Assembly (NCBI GenBank): GCA_900542045.1
Contig: UQMI01000033.1
Coordinates: 1-40,319 of the forward strand
Direction: 5' to 3'
Length of the DNA: 40,319 nucleotides
Source of the DNA: an uncultured Blautia sp.
GTDB lineage: Bacteria; Bacillota; Clostridia; Lachnospirales; Lachnospiraceae
Position 1 is the first letter of the stretch; each line of letters begins with the position of its first letter. Shown in pieces: positions 8,363 through 16,236 of this stretch. The translations under genes and the position numbers were made by a program. The notes beneath the pieces are model-generated. The model did not search any database, was not told the DNA's origin, and was given only the letters and a program-made list of their open reading frames with translations.

Positions 8363-10048
8363 ATGGGATTCAAATCTGACATCGAAATCGCACAGGAGTG
8401 CACCATGTCACCAATCACAGAAATTGCAGCAAAGGCAGGCATCGATGACAAATATCTGGAGCAGTACGGAAAGTACAAAGCTAAAATCGACTACAATCTG
8501 CTGAAAGAATCGGATGCTCCCGATGGAAAGCTGGTTCTGGTTACTGCCATCAATCCGACACCAGCCGGTGAAGGAAAGACGACCACAACAGTTGGTCTGG
8601 CAGACGGCATGCAGAAGCTGGGCAAAAAAGTCATGGTTGCCCTTCGTGAGCCATCCCTGGGACCGGTATTTGGTGTAAAAGGCGGTGCTGCAGGCGGCGG
8701 TTATGCCCAGGTAGTTCCTATGGAAGACATCAATCTGCACTTTACCGGTGACTTCCATGCCATCGGAGCAGCCAACAACCTGCTGGCAGCCATGATCGAC
8801 AATCATATTTTCCAGGGCAATGAACTGAACATTGACCCGAGAAAGATCACCTGGAGAAGATGTGTGGATATGAATGACCGTCAGCTCCGTAACGTGGTGG
8901 ACGGCCTTGGCGGAAGAACCAACGGCATGCCCCGTGAAGACGGCTATGACATCACCGTTGCTTCCGAGATCATGGCAGTGCTGTGTCTGGCCAGCGACAT
9001 CAAAGACCTGAAGGCAAGACTGGCAAGGATTATTGTCGGCTACACCAAGGGCAAAGCTTCCGAGCAGAAACCGGTGACTGCAGGCGATCTGAACGCACAG
9101 GGTGCTATGTGCGCACTGTTAAAGGATGCTCTGAAGCCGAATCTGGTACAGACTCTGGAGCATGTACCTGCCATCGTACACGGCGGACCATTCGCAAACA
9201 TCGCTCATGGATGTAACTCTGTAATTGCCACCAAGATGGCTCTGAAACTGGGTGACTATGCTATCACAGAGGCTGGTTTCGGCGCAGACCTGGGCGCAGA
9301 GAAATTCCTGGATATCAAATGCCGTATGGCAGGCCTGAAGCCAAACGCAGTTGTGATCGTGGCTACTGTACGCGCCCTGAAATACAACGGAGGCGTTGCC
9401 AAGGCAGACCTGAACGAAGAGAACCTGGAAGCACTGGAAAAAGGTCTTCCGAACCTGTTAAAACATGTAAGCAACATCAAGAATGTATACAAACTGCCAT
9501 GTGTAGTTGCCATCAACGCATTCCCGACCGATACCAAGGCAGAGCTTGACCTGGTAGAGCAGAAATGTAAAGAGCTGGGCGTAAATGTAGCCCTGTCCGA
9601 AGTATGGGCAAAAGGCGGCGAAGGCGGCGTGAAGCTGGCAGAAGAAGTGATCCGGTTAGTAGAAGAGCCCAATGACTTCACCTATTCCTATGAACTGGAA
9701 GGAAGCATCGAGGATAAGCTGAATCAGATCGTACAGAAGATCTACGGCGGCAAGAGAGTGGTGCTGACAGCCAACGCACAGAAACAGGCGAAGGAGCTGG
9801 AAGCCCTTGGATTCGGTAACTGTCCGATCTGTGTTGCAAAGACCCAGTACAGCCTTACCGATGATGAGAAGAAGCTGGGCGCTCCCACAGACTTTGAAGT
9901 AACCGTACGTAACCTGAAGATTTCCGCAGGAGCCGGCTTCATCGTTGCTCTGACCGGAGAGATCATGACCATGCCAGGTCTTCCGAAAGTTCCGGCAGCA
10001 GAGCGGATCGATGTGGATGAGACCGGCAAGATCAGCGGACTGTTCTAA
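8363..10048 (+). CDS. fhs: Formate--tetrahydrofolate ligase
   Basis: ATP-dependent formation of 10-formyl-THF from formate, the entry step of the methyl branch. 561 aa from ATG 8363, chosen for GGAGGAGG directly upstream; an in-frame ATG at 8303 lacks a site. The P-loop-like [12 protein letters not shown] is near residue 66, followed by [23 protein letters not shown], the family signature. The later [17 protein letters not shown] is also typical. Length fits the homotetrameric clostridial enzyme (about 556 aa). Confidence 0.97.
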   Translation: MGFKSDIEIAQECTMSPITEIAAKAGIDDKYLEQYGKYKAKIDYNLLKESDAPDGKLVLVTAINPTPAGEGKTTTTVGLADGMQKLGKKVMVALREPSLGPVFGVKGGAAGGGYAQVVPMEDINLHFTGDFHAIGAANNLLAAMIDNHIFQGNELNIDPRKITWRRCVDMNDRQLRNVVDGLGGRTNGMPREDGYDITVASEIMAVLCLASDIKDLKARLARIIVGYTKGKASEQKPVTAGDLNAQGAMCALLKDALKPNLVQTLEHVPAIVHGGPFANIAHGCNSVIATKMALKLGDYAITEAGFGADLGAEKFLDIKCRMAGLKPNAVVIVATVRALKYNGGVAKADLNEENLEALEKGLPNLLKHVSNIKNVYKLPCVVAINAFPTDTKAELDLVEQKCKELGVNVALSEVWAKGGEGGVKLAEEVIRLVEEPNDFTYSYELEGSIEDKLNQIVQKIYGGKRVVLTANAQKQAKELEALGFGNCPICVAKTQYSLTDDEKKLGAPTDFEVTVRNLKISAGAGFIVALTGEIMTMPGLPKVPAAERIDVDETGKISGLF

Positions 10049-10110
10049 GGACGGACGGAACCGGCGCATAACGTGAGACTGCGCAGATGACGTAGAATTG
10101 AAAAAGAAAG

Positions 10111-10147
10111 CATACAGGCCGGTAATCTCAGGCGATCCGGCCGTATG
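10111..10147 (+). terminator. Hairpin between fhs and fchA
   Basis: CATAC plus GGCCGG (10111-10122, one bulged A) pairs with CCGGCC plus GTATG (10137-10147), followed by TCTTTA. The tail is weak, so it may be a partial terminator or an mRNA stabiliser separating highly expressed fhs from fchA and folD. Lies in a 128-base gap. Confidence 0.5.
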
Positions 10148-10176
10148 TCTTTATGAATTTTAGAGAGGTGATACCA

Positions 10177-10806
10177 ATGGGATTTTCAACTAGCACATGT
10201 ACAGAATTTGTAGAAGTTTTGGCTTCCAAAGCACCGGTTCCCGGCGGCGGCGGCGCATCTGCTCTGGTGGCAGCTGTGGGGACTGCCCTGGGCAACATGG
10301 TGGGAAGTCTGACAGTAGGCAAGAAAAAGTACGCGGACGTGGAAGATGAAATGTGGGAGCTGAAAGCAAAATGTGATCAGCTGCAGAAAGATTTCCTGCG
10401 TTTGATCGAACGGGATGCGGAAGTGTTTGAGCCATTATCCAAAGCTTATGGAATGCCCCGTGAAACAGAAGAGCAGAGAGCAGAAAAAGAACGCGTAATG
10501 GAAGTTGTTCTGAAAGAAGCATGTTCTGTTCCAATGGAAATCATGGAGAAATGCTGTGAGGCCATTGAACTGATCGTGGAATTTGGAGCAAAGGGATCTG
10601 CGCTGGCTATCAGCGATGCCGGTGTAGGCGCAGCCTTCTGTAAGGCAGCCTTAAAAGGCGCCAGCCTGAATGTATATATCAATACCAAGTCCATGAAAAA
10701 CAGAGAGTACGCAGAAGAGCTGAACCGTAAGGCAGATGCCATGCTGGAAAAATATACCAGAATTGCAGATGAGACCTTTGACAGTGTTCTGGGTCGTTTA
10801 AAATAA
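10177..10806 (+). CDS. fchA: Methenyltetrahydrofolate cyclohydrolase (FchA family)
   Basis: Converts 10-formyl-THF to 5,10-methenyl-THF. 209 aa from ATG 10177 (GAGAGGTG 8 bases upstream; ATG 10153 would add eight residues upstream of this site). The N-terminal signature APVPGGGGASALVAAVGTALGNMV and the late ISDAGVGAAFCKAALKGASLNVYIN are typical of the cyclodeaminase/cyclohydrolase family (FTCD C-domain fold, all-helical). Placed between fhs and folD in pathway order; folD follows after 17 bases. The adjacent FolD lacks cyclohydrolase residues, so this protein probably carries that step alone. Confidence 0.92.
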   Translation: MGFSTSTCTEFVEVLASKAPVPGGGGASALVAAVGTALGNMVGSLTVGKKKYADVEDEMWELKAKCDQLQKDFLRLIERDAEVFEPLSKAYGMPRETEEQRAEKERVMEVVLKEACSVPMEIMEKCCEAIELIVEFGAKGSALAISDAGVGAAFCKAALKGASLNVYINTKSMKNREYAEELNRKADAMLEKYTRIADETFDSVLGRLK

Positions 10807-10823
10807 ATAGCGGAGGAAAGAAA

Positions 10824-11675
10824 ATGGCAAAGCAATTATTAGGAAAAGAAGTAACAGCTGCATTAAATGAAAGAATCAAGGCAAATGTGGCAAAATTACA
10901 GGAAAATGGCGTGAATCCTACCCTGTGCATTATCCGTGTAGGTGAAAATCCCAGCGACATTTCCTACGAGAAAGGTGCAACGAAACGCTGCGAAACTCTG
11001 GGTGTGGCCTGCGAGAAGATTTTATTGCCGGGGGATGTTTCTCAGGATGAACTTCTGGCTGTCATCGATAAGGTAAACAAAGATGACAATATCCACGGCG
11101 TGCTGTTATTCCGTCCGCTGCCCAAACATCTGGATCAGGCTGTGATTGAAAATGCTCTGGCTGCAGAGAAGGACGTAGACTGTATGACAGATCTGTCCAT
11201 GTCTGGTGTGTTCACCGGCAAGCAGATCGGATTCCCTCCCTGTACGCCGCAGGCTTGTATGGAAATCCTGGATCATTACGGAATTGACTGCACCGGCAAG
11301 AAAGCAGTTGTGATCGGCAGAAGTCTGGTGGTTGGGAAACCGGCAGCCATGATGCTGGTGAAGAAAAATGCTACTGTGACCATCTGCCATACCAGAACAG
11401 TGGATATGCCATCCGTGGCAAAAGAAGCAGATATCCTTATTGTAGCTGCCGGACGCGCAGGTGTTGTAGGCGCAGATTACGTTAAGGAAGGCCAGATCGT
11501 TATTGACGTTGGTATCAATGTTAATGCAGAGGGCAAGCTCTGCGGTGATGTGGATTATGCTGCAGTAGAGCCCGTTGTGGAAGCGATCACTCCGGTTCCC
11601 GGCGGCGTGGGCAGTGTGACCACATCGGTACTGGTGGGCCATGTGGTAGAAGCGGCCATGAGAAAGAACGCTTAA
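10824..11675 (+). CDS. folD: Methylenetetrahydrofolate dehydrogenase FolD, probably without cyclohydrolase activity
   Basis: NAD(P)-dependent oxidoreductase between methenyl- and methylene-THF. 283 aa, normal length. The Rossmann motif GRSLVVGKPAAMML (around residue 165) and C-terminal PVPGGVGSVTTSVLV are intact. In bifunctional FolD the cyclohydrolase needs Tyr, Lys four residues later, and Gln in the LVQLPLP loop. Here Tyr48 is present, but the Lys position is Ala52 (YEKGATK) and the Gln position is Phe96 (LLFRPLP); the Asp of KDVD is kept. The fold is ungapped in these segments, so the replacement looks real. This fits a dehydrogenase-only enzyme paired with FchA. GGAGG precedes the ATG; a strong terminator follows. 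Confidence 0.93.
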   Translation: MAKQLLGKEVTAALNERIKANVAKLQENGVNPTLCIIRVGENPSDISYEKGATKRCETLGVACEKILLPGDVSQDELLAVIDKVNKDDNIHGVLLFRPLPKHLDQAVIENALAAEKDVDCMTDLSMSGVFTGKQIGFPPCTPQACMEILDHYGIDCTGKKAVVIGRSLVVGKPAAMMLVKKNATVTICHTRTVDMPSVAKEADILIVAAGRAGVVGADYVKEGQIVIDVGINVNAEGKLCGDVDYAAVEPVVEAITPVPGGVGSVTTSVLVGHVVEAAMRKNA

Positions 11676-11696
11676 TGAAAAACTAAGTTTTTGAAA

Positions 11697-11746
11697 AGGA
11701 GCAGTATCTGAGAGGATTCTTTCAGATACTGCTCCTTTCTTTGTTT
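11697..11746 (+). terminator. Intrinsic terminator after folD
   Basis: A perfect 15-bp inverted repeat (AGGAGCAGTATCTGA at 11697-11711, complement at 11722-11736) with a 10-base loop and a T-rich tail TTCTTTGTTT. Ends the acetogenesis block. Confidence 0.92.
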
Positions 11747-11815
11747 GATATTACCTGAAATTCTCTGTGGAAATTGTGAAAAACACTGAAACGTATCCTG
11801 GAGTATTTATTATTG

Positions 11816-11844
11816 TTGCAATGTTACTACATAAATGATAAAAT
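11816..11844 (+). promoter_or_regulatory. Housekeeping promoter of the first hydCBA set
   Basis: TTGCAA at 11816-11821, a 17-base spacer, and TAAAAT at 11839-11844. Predicted start near 11851, about 80 bases before hydC. Sits just after the folD terminator, so the hydrogenase set is transcribed independently. Confidence 0.75.
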
Positions 11845-11857
11845 GAAGTAGAAATAA

Positions 11858-11875
11858 GTGTTATATTAATAACAA
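11858..11875 (+). promoter_or_regulatory. Rex-like operator
   Basis: GTGTTATATTAATAACAA matches the Rex consensus TTGTTA-N6-TAACAA at 11 of 12 defined positions. The core TGTTATATTAATAACA is a perfect palindrome. It lies a few bases downstream of the predicted start, where a bound repressor would block transcription. Rex senses the NADH/NAD+ ratio and controls hydrogenase and fermentation genes in clostridia. Binding here is inference; rex is not in the window. Confidence 0.6.
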
Positions 11876-11928
11876 ATATGACAAAATATTAACAACGTGT
11901 TCAGGCAAAAAGATGAGGAGGTTATGCA

Positions 11929-12423
11929 ATGCCGCAGGAAAAAACTACGGTGGCCTTTCGGGGAACCAAAGAGCAGGAAGAGGCATTACACGCAGTGATT
12001 GAGCAGCTGAAGGAACAGAGAGGTTCTCTGATGCCGATTTTGCAGAAGGCGCAGGAAATATACGGATATCTGCCCAGGGAAGTGCTGAAGATGATTTCGG
12101 ATGAGACAGGGATTCCCATGGAGAAGATTTACGGAGTGGTGACATTTTATTCCCAGTTTACCTTGAATCCCAAGGGAAGATACCGGATTTCCGTCTGTCT
12201 GGGAACCGCCTGTTATGTGAAAGGTTCCGGGGATATTTATAACAAGTTAATGGAAAAGCTGGGAATTACAGGCGGTGAATGTACGCCTGACGGAAAATTC
12301 TCTCTGGATGCCTGCCGTTGTGTGGGCGCCTGTGGACTCGCTCCTGTTATGATGATCAACGAGGAAGTATATGGCCGGCTGACAGTGGATGACATTGACG
12401 GTATACTGGCAAAATATGAATAG
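11929..12423 (+). CDS. hydC: NuoE-like [2Fe-2S] subunit HydC of [FeFe]-hydrogenase, set 1
   Basis: Thioredoxin-fold [2Fe-2S] electron-transfer subunit, homologous to the 24-kDa subunit of complex I. 164 aa. Cluster ligands C90, C95, C131 and C135 (CX4CX35CX3C) are complete. The N-terminal helical part with LMPILQKAQEIYGYLP is typical. GAGGAGG lies upstream of the ATG at 11929. Followed at 18 bases by hydB and then hydA, so it belongs to a bifurcating hydrogenase rather than complex I; no other nuo genes are present. Confidence 0.92.
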   Translation: MPQEKTTVAFRGTKEQEEALHAVIEQLKEQRGSLMPILQKAQEIYGYLPREVLKMISDETGIPMEKIYGVVTFYSQFTLNPKGRYRISVCLGTACYVKGSGDIYNKLMEKLGITGGECTPDGKFSLDACRCVGACGLAPVMMINEEVYGRLTVDDIDGILAKYE

Positions 12424-12441
12424 GCAGAGGGGAGGACTACA

Positions 12442-14346
12442 ATGAAAGCGATATCCTTAGAAGAACTGAAAGAAATCCGTGACAGACACAGAAAAGAACT
12501 GGCTCTCCGGATGAACGAGGCCCATCAGATCGCCGTGACGCACAGCGAAGAGGCGCACAGAAGAGCGAGAGAAGTACTGGTCTGCGGCGGTACAGGCTGT
12601 ACTTCTTCCGGAAGCCGGAGGATCATTGAACGGCTGAAAGAAGAAATCCGGAAACGGGAGCTGGAAAATGATGTAAAGGTGATCATGACCGGATGTTTTG
12701 GACTGTGTGCTCTGGGACCGATCATGATTGTTTATCCGGAAGGTGCTTTTTATTCCCGGGTGCAGGAAGAGAATATACCGGAGATTGTGGAAGAGCATCT
12801 GCTGAAAGGCAATGTGGTGACCCGTCTTCTGTACCAGGAGACGGTAAAGGGGAATCTGGTGCTTCCTCTGCAGGATACGCCGTTCTACAAAAAACAGATG
12901 CGGGTTGCCCTGCGTAACTGCGGCGTGATCAATCCGGAAAATGTGGAAGAATACATAGCGACAGATGGATACCAAGCACTGGGAAGGGTTTTGACAGAGA
13001 TGACGCCCCAGGAAGTAATCGATACCATCAGTAAAAGCGGGCTGCGAGGCAGAGGCGGCGCCGGTTTTCCCACCGGGCGGAAGTGGCAGTTTGCCAGAGA
13101 TAATGAGGCAGATCAGAAATATGTGTGCTGTAATGCTGACGAAGGGGATCCGGGGGCTTTTATGGACCGTTCTGTGCTGGAAGGGGATCCCCATGTGGTT
13201 CTGGAGGCCATGGCCATTGCCGGCTATGCAATAGGTGCCAGTCAGGGATATATTTATGTGCGCGCAGAATATCCTATTGCCGTGGAGCGACTGGAGATAG
13301 CCATTGGACAGGCCAGAGAATACGGTCTCCTGGGCAAAAATATTTTCGGTACCGGTTTTGATTTTGACATTGAACTTCGGCTGGGCGCCGGCGCCTTTGT
13401 ATGCGGAGAAGAGACAGCTCTGATGACCTCTATTGAGGGGAACCGTGGCGAGCCAAGACCAAGACCGCCTTTCCCGGCTGTGAAGGGCCTTTTTGAGAAG
13501 CCTACGATCCTCAACAATGTGGAAACCTGGGCTAATGTGCCGAGAATTATACTAAACGGGCCCCAGTGGTTTTCTTCCATTGGAACAGAAACTTCCAAGG
13601 GAACCAAGGTATTTGCCCTGGGCGGAAAGATTCACAATACCGGTCTGGTGGAAGTTCCCATGGGGACCACCCTTCGGGAAATCGTGGAAGAAATCGGCGG
13701 CGGCATTCCGGGCAACGGCAGATTCAAGGCAGCCCAGACCGGCGGACCTTCCGGCGGATGCATTCCCGCGGAACACCTGGATGTACCCATTGATTATGAG
13801 AATCTTTCGTCTATCGGTTCCATGATGGGGTCCGGAGGACTGATCGTCATGGATGAATCCAACTGTATGGTGGATATTGCCAAGTTTTTCCTGAATTTCA
13901 CCGTGGACGAGTCCTGCGGAAAATGTTCTCCCTGCCGTCTGGGGACCAAGCGTCTGCTGGAGATGCTGGAAAAAATTACTTCCGGGGAAGGAACCATGGA
14001 AGATCTGGATAAACTGGAAGAACTTTGTTATCACATAAAGGAAAATTCTCTGTGTGCCCTGGGCCAGACAGCGCCTAATCCGGTCCTGTCCACTCTGCAT
14101 TATTTCCGGGAGGAGTATCTGGCTCATATTCAGGATAAGAAATGTCCGGCAGGGGTCTGCAAAGACCTGCTTACTTACCGGATCGATCCGGATAAATGTA
14201 AGGGCTGTACTCTTTGTGCCCGGACCTGTCCCAATGACGCGATCATCGGCAAGGTGAAAGAACCCCATATGATCAATACCAGTAAGTGCGTAAAATGCGG
14301 CGCCTGTATGGAAAAATGCCGTTTCGGAGCGATTTACAAAGAATAA
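12442..14346 (+). CDS. hydB: NuoF-like diaphorase subunit HydB of [FeFe]-hydrogenase, set 1
   Basis: FMN- and NAD(P)H-binding subunit, the probable site of electron bifurcation. 634 aa with three parts. An N-terminal thioredoxin-like [2Fe-2S] domain has C48, C53, C85 and C89. The NuoF core has GLRGRGGAGFPTGRKW (FMN/NADH) near 200 and the [4Fe-4S] motif ESCGKCSPCRLGTKR near 490. The C-terminal ferredoxin domain has two [4Fe-4S] motifs, CKGCTLCARTC and CVKCGACMEKC. This order matches HydB of Thermotoga and Acetobacterium. GGGGAGG precedes the ATG; hydA follows after 11 bases. Confidence 0.95.
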   Translation: MKAISLEELKEIRDRHRKELALRMNEAHQIAVTHSEEAHRRAREVLVCGGTGCTSSGSRRIIERLKEEIRKRELENDVKVIMTGCFGLCALGPIMIVYPEGAFYSRVQEENIPEIVEEHLLKGNVVTRLLYQETVKGNLVLPLQDTPFYKKQMRVALRNCGVINPENVEEYIATDGYQALGRVLTEMTPQEVIDTISKSGLRGRGGAGFPTGRKWQFARDNEADQKYVCCNADEGDPGAFMDRSVLEGDPHVVLEAMAIAGYAIGASQGYIYVRAEYPIAVERLEIAIGQAREYGLLGKNIFGTGFDFDIELRLGAGAFVCGEETALMTSIEGNRGEPRPRPPFPAVKGLFEKPTILNNVETWANVPRIILNGPQWFSSIGTETSKGTKVFALGGKIHNTGLVEVPMGTTLREIVEEIGGGIPGNGRFKAAQTGGPSGGCIPAEHLDVPIDYENLSSIGSMMGSGGLIVMDESNCMVDIAKFFLNFTVDESCGKCSPCRLGTKRLLEMLEKITSGEGTMEDLDKLEELCYHIKENSLCALGQTAPNPVLSTLHYFREEYLAHIQDKKCPAGVCKDLLTYRIDPDKCKGCTLCARTCPNDAIIGKVKEPHMINTSKCVKCGACMEKCRFGAIYKE

Positions 14347-14357
14347 GGAGGCCAGTT

Positions 14358-16103
14358 ATGGATACAGTAACATTAAAGATAAACGGAATGACGGTAACGG
14401 CTCCCAGGGACGCTACGATTCTGGAAGCAGCCCACCAGGTTCACATAGAAATCCCTACCCTTTGTTTTCTGAAAGATATCAATGAGATCGGAGCCTGCCG
14501 GATCTGCATGGTGGAAGTAAAAGGAGCCAGAAGTCTGGTGGCCGCCTGTAAATATCCGGTAAACCAGGGCATGGAAGTCTGGACCAACACGCCAAAGGTC
14601 CTGGATTCCAGAAGAAGAACTCTGCAGCTTCTGTTATCCAATCACAACAGAAAATGTCTTTCCTGCGTCAGAAGCGGGGACTGCGAGCTGCAGAGACTTT
14701 GCAGAGAACTGCATGTCACAGACGAAGAGTATTATCAGGGGGAAAAGACTCCGTCAAAAATTGATGATTCCGCTGCACATATGATCCGGGACAACAGCAA
14801 GTGTATTCTCTGCCGCCGCTGTGTGGCAGTCTGTGAGAAGGTACAGGGGATCGGCGTGATCGGTGCCAATGAGCGGGGATTTAAGACTTATATCGGTTCC
14901 CCATACGATATGGGACTGGGAGAGACCAGTTGTGTATCCTGCGGGCAGTGTATCGCAGTATGTCCCACCGGGGCCTTGCAGGAAAAAGATTATACAGAAC
15001 AGGTAATGGCAGCCATAGCCGATCCGGAGAAATTTGTGGTGGTGCAGACAGCTCCCTCCGTGCGTGCAGCTCTGGGAGAAGAATTTGGCTATCCCATGGG
15101 CACCGATGTGGAAGGCAAGATGGCAGCGGCTCTGCGGCGGCTGGGATTTGACCGGGTGTTTGACACGGATTTCGGAGCCGACCTTACTATTATGGAAGAA
15201 GCTCACGAATTCCTGGACCGGGTAAAAAACGGCGGCGTGCTGCCCATGATCACGTCCTGCTCTCCCGGATGGGTAAAATACTGCGAGCACTATTATCCGG
15301 ATCTGCTGCCCCATCTGTCCAGCTGTAAATCTCCTCAGCAGATGTTTGGCGCTATTACCAAGACGTATCTGGCAGAAAAACTGGGAATTGCCCCGGAGAA
15401 AATGGTGTGTGTCAGCGTCATGCCCTGTACGGCTAAGAAATTTGAGATTGGAAGACCGGATCAGAATGCGGCCGGCGTGGCAGACGTTGATATTGCCATT
15501 ACCACCCGGGAACTGGCGCGGCTGATCAAACGATGTGGTCTGGATTTTGTCAATCTGCCGGAAGAGACTTTTGATGATCCTCTGGGAGAATCCACCGGCG
15601 CAGGGGTGATCTTCGGGGCCACCGGCGGTGTAATGGAAGCGGCGCTGCGTACTGCGGTGGAAGAACTCACCGGAGAAGCACTGGCCAGCCTGGATTTCCA
15701 GGAAGTGCGGGGAACCGAAGGCATCAAAGAAGCATCCTATCAGGCAGCCGGATTGGATGTGAAAGTGGCTGTGGCTTCCGGTCTTGCCAATGCAAGAGAG
15801 CTTCTGGAAAAAATCCGGAAAGGCGAGGCAGATTATCAGTTTATTGAGATCATGGCGTGTCCTGGCGGCTGTGTCAATGGCGGCGGACAGCCTCAGGTAC
15901 CGGCTAATATCCGGAATTTTACAGATATCCGGAAACTTCGAGCCGGCGTACTGTATCGGAACGACGCCAGTAAAGCCATCCGAAAATCCCATGAGAATCC
16001 GTCGATCCGGCAGCTGTACCGGGAATATCTGGGTGAGCCGGGCAGCCATAAAGCCCATGAAATCCTGCATACTACTTATGTGGAGCGTGCCATCAATGAA
16101 TGA
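14358..16103 (+). CDS. hydA: [FeFe]-hydrogenase catalytic subunit HydA, set 1 (variant L1 motif)
   Basis: Group A [FeFe]-hydrogenase, 581 aa from ATG 14358 (AAGGAGG upstream; the frame is open further into hydB, but no site is there). Domains: [2Fe-2S] with C36, C47, C50, C64; HX3CX2CX5C with H96, C100, C103, C109; two [4Fe-4S] motifs CILCRRCVAVC and CVSCGQCIAVC; then the H-cluster domain. L2 is MPCTAKKFE (C357) and L3 is MACPGGCVNGGG (C501, C505). L1 reads TSCSPGW at 299-305 instead of TSCCPxW. A constant shift of 2 from Clostridium pasteurianum CpI places Ser302 at cluster ligand C300 and Cys301 at proton-relay C299. Glu281, Glu284 and Ser321 of the proton path are kept. Activity is likely but should not be assumed. 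Confidence 0.93.
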   Translation: MDTVTLKINGMTVTAPRDATILEAAHQVHIEIPTLCFLKDINEIGACRICMVEVKGARSLVAACKYPVNQGMEVWTNTPKVLDSRRRTLQLLLSNHNRKCLSCVRSGDCELQRLCRELHVTDEEYYQGEKTPSKIDDSAAHMIRDNSKCILCRRCVAVCEKVQGIGVIGANERGFKTYIGSPYDMGLGETSCVSCGQCIAVCPTGALQEKDYTEQVMAAIADPEKFVVVQTAPSVRAALGEEFGYPMGTDVEGKMAAALRRLGFDRVFDTDFGADLTIMEEAHEFLDRVKNGGVLPMITSCSPGWVKYCEHYYPDLLPHLSSCKSPQQMFGAITKTYLAEKLGIAPEKMVCVSVMPCTAKKFEIGRPDQNAAGVADVDIAITTRELARLIKRCGLDFVNLPEETFDDPLGESTGAGVIFGATGGVMEAALRTAVEELTGEALASLDFQEVRGTEGIKEASYQAAGLDVKVAVASGLANARELLEKIRKGEADYQFIEIMACPGGCVNGGGQPQVPANIRNFTDIRKLRAGVLYRNDASKAIRKSHENPSIRQLYREYLGEPGSHKAHEILHTTYVERAINE

Positions 16104-16154
16104 GCAGTTTACAGGAGCATACGGTGAGCATGTAGAGTAACAGGAGAAAGGAAT

Positions 16155-16198
16155 ACAGGAAAGCCGCAGAGAGAATTGTTTCTTTCGCGGCTTTCTGT
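16155..16198 (+). terminator. Hairpin after hydA, set 1
   Basis: ACAGGAAAGCCGC (16155-16167) pairs with GCGGCTTTCTGT (16187-16198) with one bulge; the loop can pair further (AGAGAGAA with TTTCTTT). There is no clean T-run after it. It probably reduces read-through into the sensory hydrogenase gene. Confidence 0.55.
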
Positions 16199-16236
16199 TA
16201 CTATAAAAACAGAAATAAAAAGAAGAGGAGCACATC

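Noticed and set aside
11929..14346. NuoE and NuoF of respiratory complex I
   Set aside because: No other nuo genes are present, and each pair is followed by an [FeFe]-hydrogenase catalytic gene, so HydC and HydB fit better.
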